A stretch of DNA of 64,000 bases from Ramlibacter aurantiacus (GTDB lineage: Bacteria; Pseudomonadota; Gammaproteobacteria; Burkholderiales; Burkholderiaceae_C): positions 620,001 to 684,000 of the forward strand of contig NZ_JAEQNA010000001.1 in the NCBI RefSeq assembly GCF_016722895.1. The letters run 5' to 3'. The position numbers and the translations under genes are program-made. Below are positions 17,266-24,897 of this stretch, in pieces; position 1 is the stretch's first letter; each line of letters begins with the position of its first letter. Below the pieces are notes generated by a model. That model was not told the origin of the DNA. It worked only from the letters and a program-made list of their open reading frames with translations, and made no database searches.

Positions 17266-17468
17266 TGAGGTGTCACCGCGGACGATGCGGCGATCGGCGT
17301 CGTGGGCGCTGCGTGCCTGCCCCTCGTGCACGCGAGTCGCAGGCACCGGCTGGTGAGGCCCAGGCCTTGTGGATGATGTCGCAAACCGCGACCTGGTTCC
17401 GCCATCCGCCGTGTCGGTCGCGCGAGTCCGTTGCTGTCGGAGCCGGACTACGCACCGGCCGCACGAGG

Positions 17469-19091
17469 TCAGCCGATGACCAGGCCCAGCGCCAGCGGCC
17501 CCAGCAGCAGCGTGAAGATCGTGATCAGCACCACGCCCACCACATTGAGCAGCGCCCCGCCGCGCGCCATCTCGGCGATGCTCACCGCGCCGGTGCCGAA
17601 CACGATCGCATTGGGCGGCGTGCCCACCGGCAGCATGAAGGCACAGGTGGCGGCCAGCGCGGACGGGATCAGCAGCGTCATCGGGTCGATGCCGATGCCC
17701 AGCGCCACGCCGCCCAGGATCGGGATGAAAGTGGCGGCCGTCGCCGTGTTGCTGGTGATCTCGGTGAGAAAGAGCACGATGGCCGTCACGGCGGCGATCA
17801 GCGCCACCATCGGCAACACGCCGAGCCCGGCGACCTGCTGGCCGAACCAGGTGTCCAGGCCGCTGGCGGCCACCGAAGCCGCCAGCGACAGCCCGCCGCC
17901 GAACAGCAGCAGCACGCCCCAGGGCAGTCCGGCTTCGGCGTCCTTCCAGTCGAGCACCGCACGCCCGGGCGTTCCGCCCGGCAGCATGAACAGCAGCACG
18001 CCGGCAGCCAGCGCCACCACGGTGTCGTTGAACAGGTCCAGCCAGGGCCAGCGCTGCCCCAGGTCGCCGAAGGTGGACAGCAGGCTCGGCACGATCCAGC
18101 AGAACGCGGCCAGCAGGAAGACGAGCCGCACGCTCTTCTCGCCACGGCTCATGGGGCCGAGTTGGTCGATCTCGCCCTCGATCATCTGCTCGCCGCCCGG
18201 CACTTCGTCGAGGTGGAAGCGGAACATCACGCGCGTGATCAGCAGCCAGGCGATGGCGACGAAGGTGATCGCGAGCGGCACGCCCAGCAGCATCCACTGC
18301 GCGAAGCCGACCTGCTGGCCCAGCTCCTTGCTGATGTAGCCGGCGACGATCGCGTTGGGCGGGCTGCCGAGCAGCGTGCCCAGGCCGCCGATCGAGGCCG
18401 ACCAGGCGATCGCCAGCACCAGCCCGACGCCGAAGACCCGCACGTCCCTGTCGCGGATCAGGTCGCTCACCTTGTGCCCCGCGGCCAGGCCGGCGCGCAC
18501 CTCGCTCGCCCTGCCCCTGGACCGGTCGCTGCTCTCGGCCACCAGGGCCAGCACGCTCATCGCGATGGGCAACATCATCAAGGTGGTGGCGGTGTTGGAC
18601 ACCCACATCGAGAGGAAGGCCGTGGAGATCATCATGCCCAGGATGATCCGGCGCGGATGCGTGCCGACCGCTCGCAGGGTCAGCAGCGCGATGCGCCGAT
18701 GCAGGTTGACCTTCTGCATGGCGATGGCGAGCAGGAAGCCACCCAGGAACAGGAAGACGATCGGGTTGGCATAGGGCGCGGTCGCCTGCGCCACCGTGCG
18801 GTCCGTCATGAGCGGAAAGAGAACGATCGGCAGCAGGGAAGTCACCGGCAGCGGAACCGCCTCGGTCATCCACCAGACCGCCATCAAGGTGGCGACCGCC
18901 GCCACGACACGGGCGTCGGCGGACAGCTCCGACGCGCCCAGCAGGGCATGCACCAGCAGGGCGGCACCGACGCCCAGCACCCGCGGCAGCCAGGCTCGCA
19001 GGCCCGACCGAGGTGGCACCTGGCCCGGCGGGCGGTCGAACTCGCCCTGCTCTCGGACGATGGCATCGGGTGGCTTGCTCGTCGAATTCAT
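17469..19091 (-). CDS. DASS/SLC13 family anion:sodium symporter (di/tricarboxylate type)
   Basis: The 540-aa protein has about 11-13 hydrophobic spans and the two SNT signature loops of the divalent anion:Na+ symporter family: WVSNTATTLMMLP near residue 170 and EITSNTATAATFIPILGG near 432. It also has GSPPNAI and GTPPNAIVFG in the two repeats. Members import succinate, malate, citrate or sulfate. It begins 61 bases after the SDR stop on the same strand, so it may be the last gene of the gntR-lactonase-SDR operon. That would supply uptake for the large catabolic island. Confidence 0.9.
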   Translation of the reverse strand: MNSTSKPPDAIVREQGEFDRPPGQVPPRSGLRAWLPRVLGVGAALLVHALLGASELSADARVVAAVATLMAVWWMTEAVPLPVTSLLPIVLFPLMTDRTVAQATAPYANPIVFLFLGGFLLAIAMQKVNLHRRIALLTLRAVGTHPRRIILGMMISTAFLSMWVSNTATTLMMLPIAMSVLALVAESSDRSRGRASEVRAGLAAGHKVSDLIRDRDVRVFGVGLVLAIAWSASIGGLGTLLGSPPNAIVAGYISKELGQQVGFAQWMLLGVPLAITFVAIAWLLITRVMFRFHLDEVPGGEQMIEGEIDQLGPMSRGEKSVRLVFLLAAFCWIVPSLLSTFGDLGQRWPWLDLFNDTVVALAAGVLLFMLPGGTPGRAVLDWKDAEAGLPWGVLLLFGGGLSLAASVAASGLDTWFGQQVAGLGVLPMVALIAAVTAIVLFLTEITSNTATAATFIPILGGVALGIGIDPMTLLIPSALAATCAFMLPVGTPPNAIVFGTGAVSIAEMARGGALLNVVGVVLITIFTLLLGPLALGLVIG

Positions 19092-19152
19092 GGCTGGCCT
19101 GGGCGTTGTGGCGTGCGTCGCACCTGGCACGGATGGCAAGCGCGTGGGTACT

Positions 19153-19920
19153 CTAAACCTGCCAGGCTCCGTCGGCATCCAGGATCTGGCCCGAAATGTA
19201 GCTGCTGAGCGGCGAAGCCAGGAACACCACCGCGTCGGCCACTTCACGCGGCTGGCCGAAGCGACCCAGGGGGATGTCTTGCTTCATCTTCCGGATGGTT
19301 TCCTCGCCCACCTGCTCGAGGACCCGCGTGCCGCCGCCGGCTTCGATCATGTGCGGGCCCACGCAATTGGCGCGCATGCCGTAACGGCCCTCTTCCTTCG
19401 CGGCCGCCAACGTCATCATCTCGACGGCCGCCTTGGGGACGGCCGACAGGACGTCTCGTCGCGGGTAGCGCTTGGTCGCCGAAGTGGTCACGGTCACGAA
19501 GCTGCCGCCCCCGCGCAGCAACGGAATGGCGCACTGCAGGACGTTGAACAGGCCCATCACGTTGACCTGCAGCGCCCGCTCCATCTGCGACGCCTCGACC
19601 CGGCTGAACCACTGCTGCGGGATCTCGAGGGACGTGGTGTAGACCACGGCATGGATCTTTCCGAACCGGCGCGTGAAGCCGTCGAAGGCCGCCTGCACCG
19701 ATGTGGGGTCGGTGACCTCCAGGGCCGAGCAAGCGGACTCGCGTGCCTTGCCTGCGATCGTCTGCTCGAGTTGCCGTGCCACCTCCGCTTGGCTCCGGTA
19801 GGTGAAGGCGACGTTCGAGCCGGCTTCGGCGAGCCTTTCGCAAATGACCTGCCCGATACCGCCGGTTCCACCGACGACCACCGCGGCGCCACCCTCTGGA
19901 AATTCGAACGACAGGCCCAC
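19153..19920 (-). CDS. Divergent short-chain dehydrogenase/reductase-like protein lacking the catalytic Tyr
   Basis: The 255-aa protein keeps the SDR Rossmann start AAVVVGGTGGIGQVICERLAEAG and the C-terminal segment PLSSYISGQILDADGAW. The usual NNAG is replaced by HAVVYTTSLE. The YxxxK active site reads SAVPK within DVLSAVPKAAVEMM, so the Tyr is a Ser. The protein may be non-catalytic or use another chemistry. I start at the GTG at 19920, which has GAGGAG seven bases before it; no ATG is near. It lies 28 bases after the SMP-30-like gene in the GntR-led operon. Confidence 0.82.
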   Translation of the reverse strand: MGLSFEFPEGGAAVVVGGTGGIGQVICERLAEAGSNVAFTYRSQAEVARQLEQTIAGKARESACSALEVTDPTSVQAAFDGFTRRFGKIHAVVYTTSLEIPQQWFSRVEASQMERALQVNVMGLFNVLQCAIPLLRGGGSFVTVTTSATKRYPRRDVLSAVPKAAVEMMTLAAAKEEGRYGMRANCVGPHMIEAGGGTRVLEQVGEETIRKMKQDIPLGRFGQPREVADAVVFLASPLSSYISGQILDADGAWQV

Positions 19921-19948
19921 TGTGAAACTCCTCGAGGATGCGCCCTGG

Positions 19949-20854
19949 CTAAGGTCGTAGCGCCCGGCCGGCCACGGGCACGCGGGCACGGAGGATCGAG
20001 CCGGAATGCGACTCCACGATGAACAACTCGCGCCGGTCGCTGCCGCCGTAGGCCAGGTTGGTCGGGAATTCGCCCGCCGGGGTGCGCACGAACAGCGCGG
20101 GCACGCCGCGGCGATCGAAGATCCAGGCGCCACCCATGCCGGGATGCGCCACCGCCAGCCCGTCCTGTTCGTCCACGGCCATGCCATCCGGCCCGGTCCC
20201 GCCGGACATCTGGATGAAGACACCGACCTTGGACAAGGTGCCATCGGGCATCAGCGGCGCGCGCCAGATGCAGTTGCCGCGAGTCACCGCCAGCAGCAGA
20301 TGGGTCTGGGCCCCGTTCAGGCAGATGCCGTTGGGACTCGGCACCTTGTCGAGCAGCAACTGCAGCTGGCCTGCCGTCGTGTAGCGATACACGCGCCCGG
20401 TCGGGTCGTGCATGCCGGTCTGGCCCTGGTCCGTGAAGTACAGGTCGCCGTTGTCCGCGAAGTGCAGGTCGTTGACGCCTTTGAAGGTCTCGGTATGGCG
20501 CCGGCCGATCACCTCTTCCATGCGTCCGGCCTGGACGTCCAGCGCCATCACGCCGTTCTTGTAGTCCGCCACGAACAGGCGGCCGTCGGGGTGGAACTTG
20601 AGTCCGTTCGGCTCCCCGTCGTACTCGCAGACCAGCTCGAACTCGCCCCGTGCGTCGATACGGAAGATGCGGCCGTAGGGGATGTCGGTGACGTACAGGC
20701 GCCCTTCCCGGTCGAACACCGGGCCTTCCAGGAAGCAAGGCGTCTCGCGTCCGCCGTTGTTGACATCGCCCCAGGCGCAGCGCGAACGCTTGCGCAAGGC
20801 ATCGGGCAGGCGCGCGTGCAACTCGGCATCGATCTGGGGTGGCGGGGCGTACAT
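19949..20854 (-). CDS. SMP-30/gluconolactonase family protein
   Basis: This 301-aa six-bladed propeller belongs to the SMP-30/gluconolaconase/LRE family. Likely metal ligands are the Glu in CFLEGPVFDREGRLYVTD, the Asn in KGVNDLHFADNGDLYFTD and the Asp in GTGPDGMAVDEQDGL; SPNGICLNG gives another Asn. Members hydrolyse sugar or small lactones. The start ATG (20854) overlaps the stop of the GntR gene (TGATG), so the lactonase is translationally coupled to its regulator. The context suggests a lactone intermediate in the adjoining acid-degradation island (inference). Confidence 0.88.
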   Translation of the reverse strand: MYAPPPQIDAELHARLPDALRKRSRCAWGDVNNGGRETPCFLEGPVFDREGRLYVTDIPYGRIFRIDARGEFELVCEYDGEPNGLKFHPDGRLFVADYKNGVMALDVQAGRMEEVIGRRHTETFKGVNDLHFADNGDLYFTDQGQTGMHDPTGRVYRYTTAGQLQLLLDKVPSPNGICLNGAQTHLLLAVTRGNCIWRAPLMPDGTLSKVGVFIQMSGGTGPDGMAVDEQDGLAVAHPGMGGAWIFDRRGVPALFVRTPAGEFPTNLAYGGSDRRELFIVESHSGSILRARVPVAGRALRP

Positions 20855-21555
20855 CAGAACAGGAAATTCTTGTAGCGCTCGACAAACGCGCGCTGGCTGC
20901 GGATGTTGGCACGACGCAGGCGTTCGGCCTCTTGCGCATCGCCGCGGCGCATGGCCTGCACCACGAGCAGCAACTCCTGCCGGCCCTGCTGGATGCGGCC
21001 CGGCAGCATCGTGGTGCGGTCCACGATGGTCCGGGTGCGGTCGCGCAGCATGCTCAGCATCTCTTCCAGCACCTTGTTGTCGGCCGCCACCGTGAGATCG
21101 GACCGGAACTTCTCCATCTCCTCGAGGTAAGGCTCGATGTCGCCGGCCTCGGCATACCGCGCCATCGGACCTTCGAACAGGTCGACCAGGTACTGCCACG
21201 ATTCGGCGGGCCGGTTCTCGGTGGCCAGCCGGGCGCACAGGCCTTCGAGGTTCTCGCGCAGCTGGAGGATCTCGAAGACGCCCTTCAGGTCCAGCTTGGC
21301 CACGATCGCGCCGCGGTTTTTCTCGCGCTGCACCAGGCCGCGCTGCTGCAACGCGAGCAGCGCATCCCGCACGCGCGGCCGGGAGACGCCGAAATCCTCC
21401 GCCAGGCTCTGCTCCTGCAACCGTGTGCCGGGCTTGAGCTCGCCGCTGCAGATGCGGCGCCGCAGGCCTTCGATGACCTTCTGGGGCGCCCCTTCGTGCT
21501 CGTCCGGGATCGTGCCGCTCGCGGGAACCTGAGCGGCGGCGGGTGTGTTCAGCAT
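20854..21555 (-). CDS. GntR family regulator, FadR/FCD subfamily
   Basis: The 233-aa protein has an N-terminal winged helix at about residues 20-85 (KVIEGLRRRICSGELKPGTRLQEQSLAEDFGVSRPRVRDAL). A C-terminal all-helical FCD ligand-binding domain follows (LQLRENLEGLCARLA to AMRRGDAQEAERLRRANI). FCD domains commonly sense carboxylates. It is the first gene of the leftward operon and divergent from the eleven-gene catabolic operon, with a good palindrome between them at 21621-21634. It is therefore the likely repressor of both. Confidence 0.9.
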   Translation of the reverse strand: MLNTPAAAQVPASGTIPDEHEGAPQKVIEGLRRRICSGELKPGTRLQEQSLAEDFGVSRPRVRDALLALQQRGLVQREKNRGAIVAKLDLKGVFEILQLRENLEGLCARLATENRPAESWQYLVDLFEGPMARYAEAGDIEPYLEEMEKFRSDLTVAADNKVLEEMLSMLRDRTRTIVDRTTMLPGRIQQGRQELLLVVQAMRRGDAQEAERLRRANIRSQRAFVERYKNFLF

Positions 21556-21620
21556 CGGCGGTGGCGGCGCATCACGGCGCCAAGAGTTGAAGACACCACA
21601 GACTACCAGACTGTCAAATA

Positions 21621-21634
21621 GATTGTTGACAATC
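21621..21634. promoter_or_regulatory. Palindrome GATTGT-TG-ACAATC, candidate GntR operator
   Basis: The 14-base inverted repeat has perfect 6-base arms. It fits the TTGT-N(2-3)-ACAA shape of FadR-subfamily GntR sites. It sits 66 bases before the gntR start and about 50 bases before the ribosome-binding site of the rightward operon. TGTCAA at 21612-21617 and TTGACA at 21626-21631 form a second, wider inverted repeat overlapping it. Confidence 0.55.
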
Positions 21635-21672
21635 CTGTAGATCGGTCCCTAACATGGGTTCGACCCAGTCAA

Positions 21673-21687
21673 AAGGAGACGGCCATC
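21673..21687 (+). promoter_or_regulatory. Strong ribosome-binding site AAGGAG followed by ATC instead of ATG
   Basis: AAGGAG (21673-21678) is followed six bases later by ATC (21685-21687), in frame with the isocitrate lyase-like gene and exactly where family alignments would place the start. No in-frame ATG, GTG or TTG lies between the upstream stop at 21619 and GTG 21748. Either ATC is used, or a base differs from the ancestral ATG, or this is a sequencing error. Confidence 0.5.
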
Positions 21688-22563
21688 GTCACGACCTCCG
21701 AGCGGCGCCGCGCCTTCGCTGCCGCGCTGAACCGCCACCAACGCATCGTGATCGCGCCTGGCACGGGGGATGCGCTTGGGGCGCGCCTTGTCGAGCAGGC
21801 GGGGTTCGAGGCGGTGTACGTCTCCGGCTATGCCGTCGAAGGCAGCTGCGGCAATCCCGACACCGGCGTGATGGACGGGAGCGAGATGGCGCAGCGCATC
21901 GAGCAGATCGCAGCGGCCACCACGCTGCCGGTGATCGCCGATGCCGACACCGGCTACGGCGACGCCCTGGCCGTGATGCGAACCGTCCGCCGGCTGGAAC
22001 GGGCTGGCATCGCCGCCCTGCAACTGGAAGACCAGGAACTGCCCAAGCGCTGCGGCTCCATGCCGGAAAAGATCATCGTTCCGACCGCCGCCATGGTGGG
22101 AAAGATCAAGGCGGCGGTGGACACCCGCGAAGACCCCAACCTGCAGATCATTGCCCGCACCGATGTGCTCCAGTCCGAAGGGCTGGAAGCCGCGCTCGAG
22201 CGGCTGTCCGCGTACCGCGAAGCAGGCGCCGATCTGCTGATGTGCCTGGGCCCCTACGACAAGGGCGTCGCGCGCGACATCTGCCGCCGAACGCCCGGGC
22301 CGCTGGCCTACCTGAACGCCGAGAGCCTGACCATGCCCATGATCGCCCCGGCGGAACTGCGGGAGATGGGCGTGCCGCTGGTGATCTACCCCACGACCCT
22401 GGTGCTCGCGGCGGCTCGCGCGATGCAGCAGGTGCTGGCCGTGATCCGGGACAGCGGCAACACCGAGCCGCTGATGGGCGACCGCCTGGTGCCGCCTGCA
22501 GCGTTCAACGACATCGTCGGCCTGCCGGCCGCGCGTGCCGCCCAGGCGCGTTACGCGGGTTGA
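21685..22563 (+). CDS. Isocitrate lyase/phosphoenolpyruvate mutase family protein
   Basis: The product of about 290 aa is a TIM-barrel lyase of the ICL/PEP mutase superfamily. The family includes 2-methylisocitrate lyase, oxaloacetate hydrolase and carboxyPEP mutase. It shows EAVYVSGYAVEGS, VIADADTGYGDALAVMRTV (metal-binding Asps), LQLEDQELPKRCG (Glu and the catalytic-loop region) and IIARTDVLQSEG. The usual Cys-loop KKCGH of isocitrate lyase is here PKRCGSM. The conserved first helix (TTSERRRAFAAALNRHQRIVIAP) lies before the first standard start, GTG 21748. I therefore place the start at ATC 21685 after a perfect AAGGAG. If only standard starts are allowed, use 21748. It is the first gene of the eleven-gene operon. 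Confidence 0.83.
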   Translation: MVTTSERRRAFAAALNRHQRIVIAPGTGDALGARLVEQAGFEAVYVSGYAVEGSCGNPDTGVMDGSEMAQRIEQIAAATTLPVIADADTGYGDALAVMRTVRRLERAGIAALQLEDQELPKRCGSMPEKIIVPTAAMVGKIKAAVDTREDPNLQIIARTDVLQSEGLEAALERLSAYREAGADLLMCLGPYDKGVARDICRRTPGPLAYLNAESLTMPMIAPAELREMGVPLVIYPTTLVLAAARAMQQVLAVIRDSGNTEPLMGDRLVPPAAFNDIVGLPAARAAQARYAG

Positions 22564-22567
22564 TGGG

Positions 22568-24877
22568 ATGGACGACCACCGCGAACTGCTCAAGGACAGC
22601 GTGCGTGCCTTCATGGCCGGCCAGGGCGGCCGCGCGCGGGCCCGCGCGCTGCGTGATGCCGCGTCGCAGGGTTCGCCGGGCGAGCATGACCGGGCCCACT
22701 GGCGCCAGCTGGGCGAGCTCGGCTGCCTGGGCGCGCTCGCCCCGCAGGCGCAGGGCGGGCTGGAACTCGACGTGGGCGACGTGGCGGGCATGGTGCAGGA
22801 GATGGGCCGCGCCCTGGCACCCGAGCCTTTCGTGCAGGCCGCGGTGGGCGCGGTCGGACTGTTGTCGCTGGTGGCGCACTCCCCGCTCGCGGACACCTTG
22901 CTGCCGCGGATCATCCAGGGGCGCCTCATCCCCCAGCTGGCCTGGACCGGGCCGGGCCAGGCGGAGCCCGCCCCCGGATCCGCCCGCCTGGTGCCGGCCG
23001 ACGGGCACGCCCTGCTCCAGGGCCTGCGGCATGAGGTGCTGCCTGGCCAGGGCGATGGATGGCTCGTGCTGGCGCAATCGGGCGGCGCCCCGGTGCTGTG
23101 CTGGGTGCCGGCGGGCACCGCCGGCGTGACAGCCGTCGTTCATGAGCGAGTGGACGGAACCACCCATGCCGAAGTGCGTTTCGACCGCGTACGGATCGAG
23201 CCCAGGCAGCAGGCCAGCGGCCCCTTGCTGAACGAACACACGATCACCCGCGTGGCCGACAACTGCCGGCTCTGCACGGCGGCCGAACTGCTGGGCGCGG
23301 CGGAACCCGCGCTGCAGGCCACCCTGCACTATCTGCGCACGCGCAAGCAGTTCGGCCGGCCCATCGGCAGCTTCCAGGCGCTGCAGCACCGCGCGGTCGA
23401 TCTCTATGCGCAGCAGCGGCTCGCGCAGGCGGCCATCGATTCCGCGACCTCGGCCGCGCGCGCAGGCGAGGCCTGGTCGATCGCGTGCAGCCGGGCCAAG
23501 GCCCGCGCGACGCGCGCGGCGCTGGCGATCTGCAGGGAGGCCGTCCAGATGCACGGCGCGATGGGCTTCGCCGACGAATGCGAGGCCGGCCTGCATCTGA
23601 AGCGCGCACTGGGCCTGGCGGCGTGGCTCGGCAACGAGCCGGCGCAACGTGCCCGGGTGGCCGGGCTGCTGTCACGCCGCGGCGAGATGGCAGGCGACGA
23701 ACCGGCCGCGATCCGCACCACCACGCGCATGGACTGGAAGGCCCTGGACGACGAGGAGTTCCGGCTGCGCGTGCGTGACGTGTTCGAGCGCGAGTACCCC
23801 GAGGAGCTGCGCAATCCGCCGCGGCGCCTGCGCTGGCACGAATGCCGCCGCTTCTACCAGCGCCTGGGCGAGCTCGGGCTTCTGGCGATCGCGTGGCCAC
23901 AGGCCTTCGGCGGCGCCGCACTCCCGCCGGGGAAGCAACTCATCTTCATGCAGGAGCAGGACCGCTGGGGCGTGGCGAGAGCGCCTGACATGGGCATCAC
24001 CATGGTGGGCCCGGGCCTCATCCGCTACGGCACCCCCGCGCAGCGGGACCGCTACCTGCCCGCGATCCTGCGCTTCGAGCACATGTGGTGCCAGGGATTC
24101 TCCGAGCCGGATGCCGGCTCCGACCTGGCCAGCCTGCGCACCCGCGCCGTCCGCGACGGCGGCGACTACGTGATCGACGGGGCGAAGATCTGGACGACCT
24201 TCGCGCAAGACGCGACGCACATGTTCATGCTCGCGCGGACCGACCCGACCGCGAAGAAGCAGGCGGGCATCAGCATGCTGCTGATCGACCTGGCCACCCC
24301 CGGCATCACGATCCGCCCCATTCGCGACATCGCCGGCAACGACGAGTTCTGCGAGGTGCGGTTCGACGGCGTGCGGGTTCCGCTCGATGCCTTGCTGGGA
24401 CAGGAGAACGACGGCTGGACGGTTGCCAAGTCGATCCTTGCCAGCGAGCGCATCTACCTGGGCAACCCGCGCCAGTCGCAGAACGCGCTCAAGCGCCTGG
24501 ACGCCGCCGCGGCATCGCTGGGCCTGCGGGCCGATCCCGTCTTCATGGACCGCCTCACCGACTTGCGGCTCGACGTCTGGGATCTCGTTTCGCTCTTCGA
24601 GAGCTTCGCCGCGCAGGTGCAGCGCGGCGAACCCCTGGGCCCGGACGTCTCGATCCTGAAGCTGATCGGAAGCGAGACCTACCAGCGCCTGGCGCAACTC
24701 GGGATCGAAGCCCTCGGCGCCGACGGTGCCCGTACCGGCGCCGTCCGCCTGGGCGAGGCAAGCGACGACCTGATGTCGCTCTTCATGAACTCACGCCCCG
24801 CCACCATCTACGGCGGCAGCAGCGAAGTGCAGCGGAACGTGCTGGCCAAGCACGTCCTGGCGCTGCCGGACGCCTGA
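22568..24877 (+). CDS. Fused double acyl-CoA dehydrogenase
   Basis: The 769-aa protein carries two complete acyl-CoA dehydrogenase units. Unit one (about 1-375) shows RKQFGRPIGSFQALQHRAVD and AVQMHGAMGF. Unit two (about 385-769) shows CQGFSEPDAGSDLASLRT (flavin-binding), YVIDGAKIWTTFAQ and a C-terminal IYGGSSEVQRNVLAKHVL. Single ACADs are about 380-400 aa, so this is a head-to-tail fusion. It recalls mycobacterial FadE34-type proteins and the heterodimeric ChsE enzymes that desaturate bulky acyl-CoAs. The start is the ATG at 22568, four bases after the previous stop. It should introduce an alpha,beta double bond; the substrate is unknown. Confidence 0.9.
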   Translation: MDDHRELLKDSVRAFMAGQGGRARARALRDAASQGSPGEHDRAHWRQLGELGCLGALAPQAQGGLELDVGDVAGMVQEMGRALAPEPFVQAAVGAVGLLSLVAHSPLADTLLPRIIQGRLIPQLAWTGPGQAEPAPGSARLVPADGHALLQGLRHEVLPGQGDGWLVLAQSGGAPVLCWVPAGTAGVTAVVHERVDGTTHAEVRFDRVRIEPRQQASGPLLNEHTITRVADNCRLCTAAELLGAAEPALQATLHYLRTRKQFGRPIGSFQALQHRAVDLYAQQRLAQAAIDSATSAARAGEAWSIACSRAKARATRAALAICREAVQMHGAMGFADECEAGLHLKRALGLAAWLGNEPAQRARVAGLLSRRGEMAGDEPAAIRTTTRMDWKALDDEEFRLRVRDVFEREYPEELRNPPRRLRWHECRRFYQRLGELGLLAIAWPQAFGGAALPPGKQLIFMQEQDRWGVARAPDMGITMVGPGLIRYGTPAQRDRYLPAILRFEHMWCQGFSEPDAGSDLASLRTRAVRDGGDYVIDGAKIWTTFAQDATHMFMLARTDPTAKKQAGISMLLIDLATPGITIRPIRDIAGNDEFCEVRFDGVRVPLDALLGQENDGWTVAKSILASERIYLGNPRQSQNALKRLDAAAASLGLRADPVFMDRLTDLRLDVWDLVSLFESFAAQVQRGEPLGPDVSILKLIGSETYQRLAQLGIEALGADGARTGAVRLGEASDDLMSLFMNSRPATIYGGSSEVQRNVLAKHVLALPDA

Positions 24878-24897
24878 GGCGTGCCCCCACCCTGGCG

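Noticed and set aside
17266..18873. Long N-terminal extension of the PQQ sugar dehydrogenase frame
   Set aside because: The frame is open over the transporter gene but reads as low-complexity Arg/Gly/Ala. The signal peptide at 17265 marks the true start.
17265..19208. 647-codon open frame on the + strand opposite the DASS transporter
   Set aside because: The composition is His/Gln/Arg/Asp-rich, typical of antisense to a membrane protein gene. It has no motif or ribosome-binding site.
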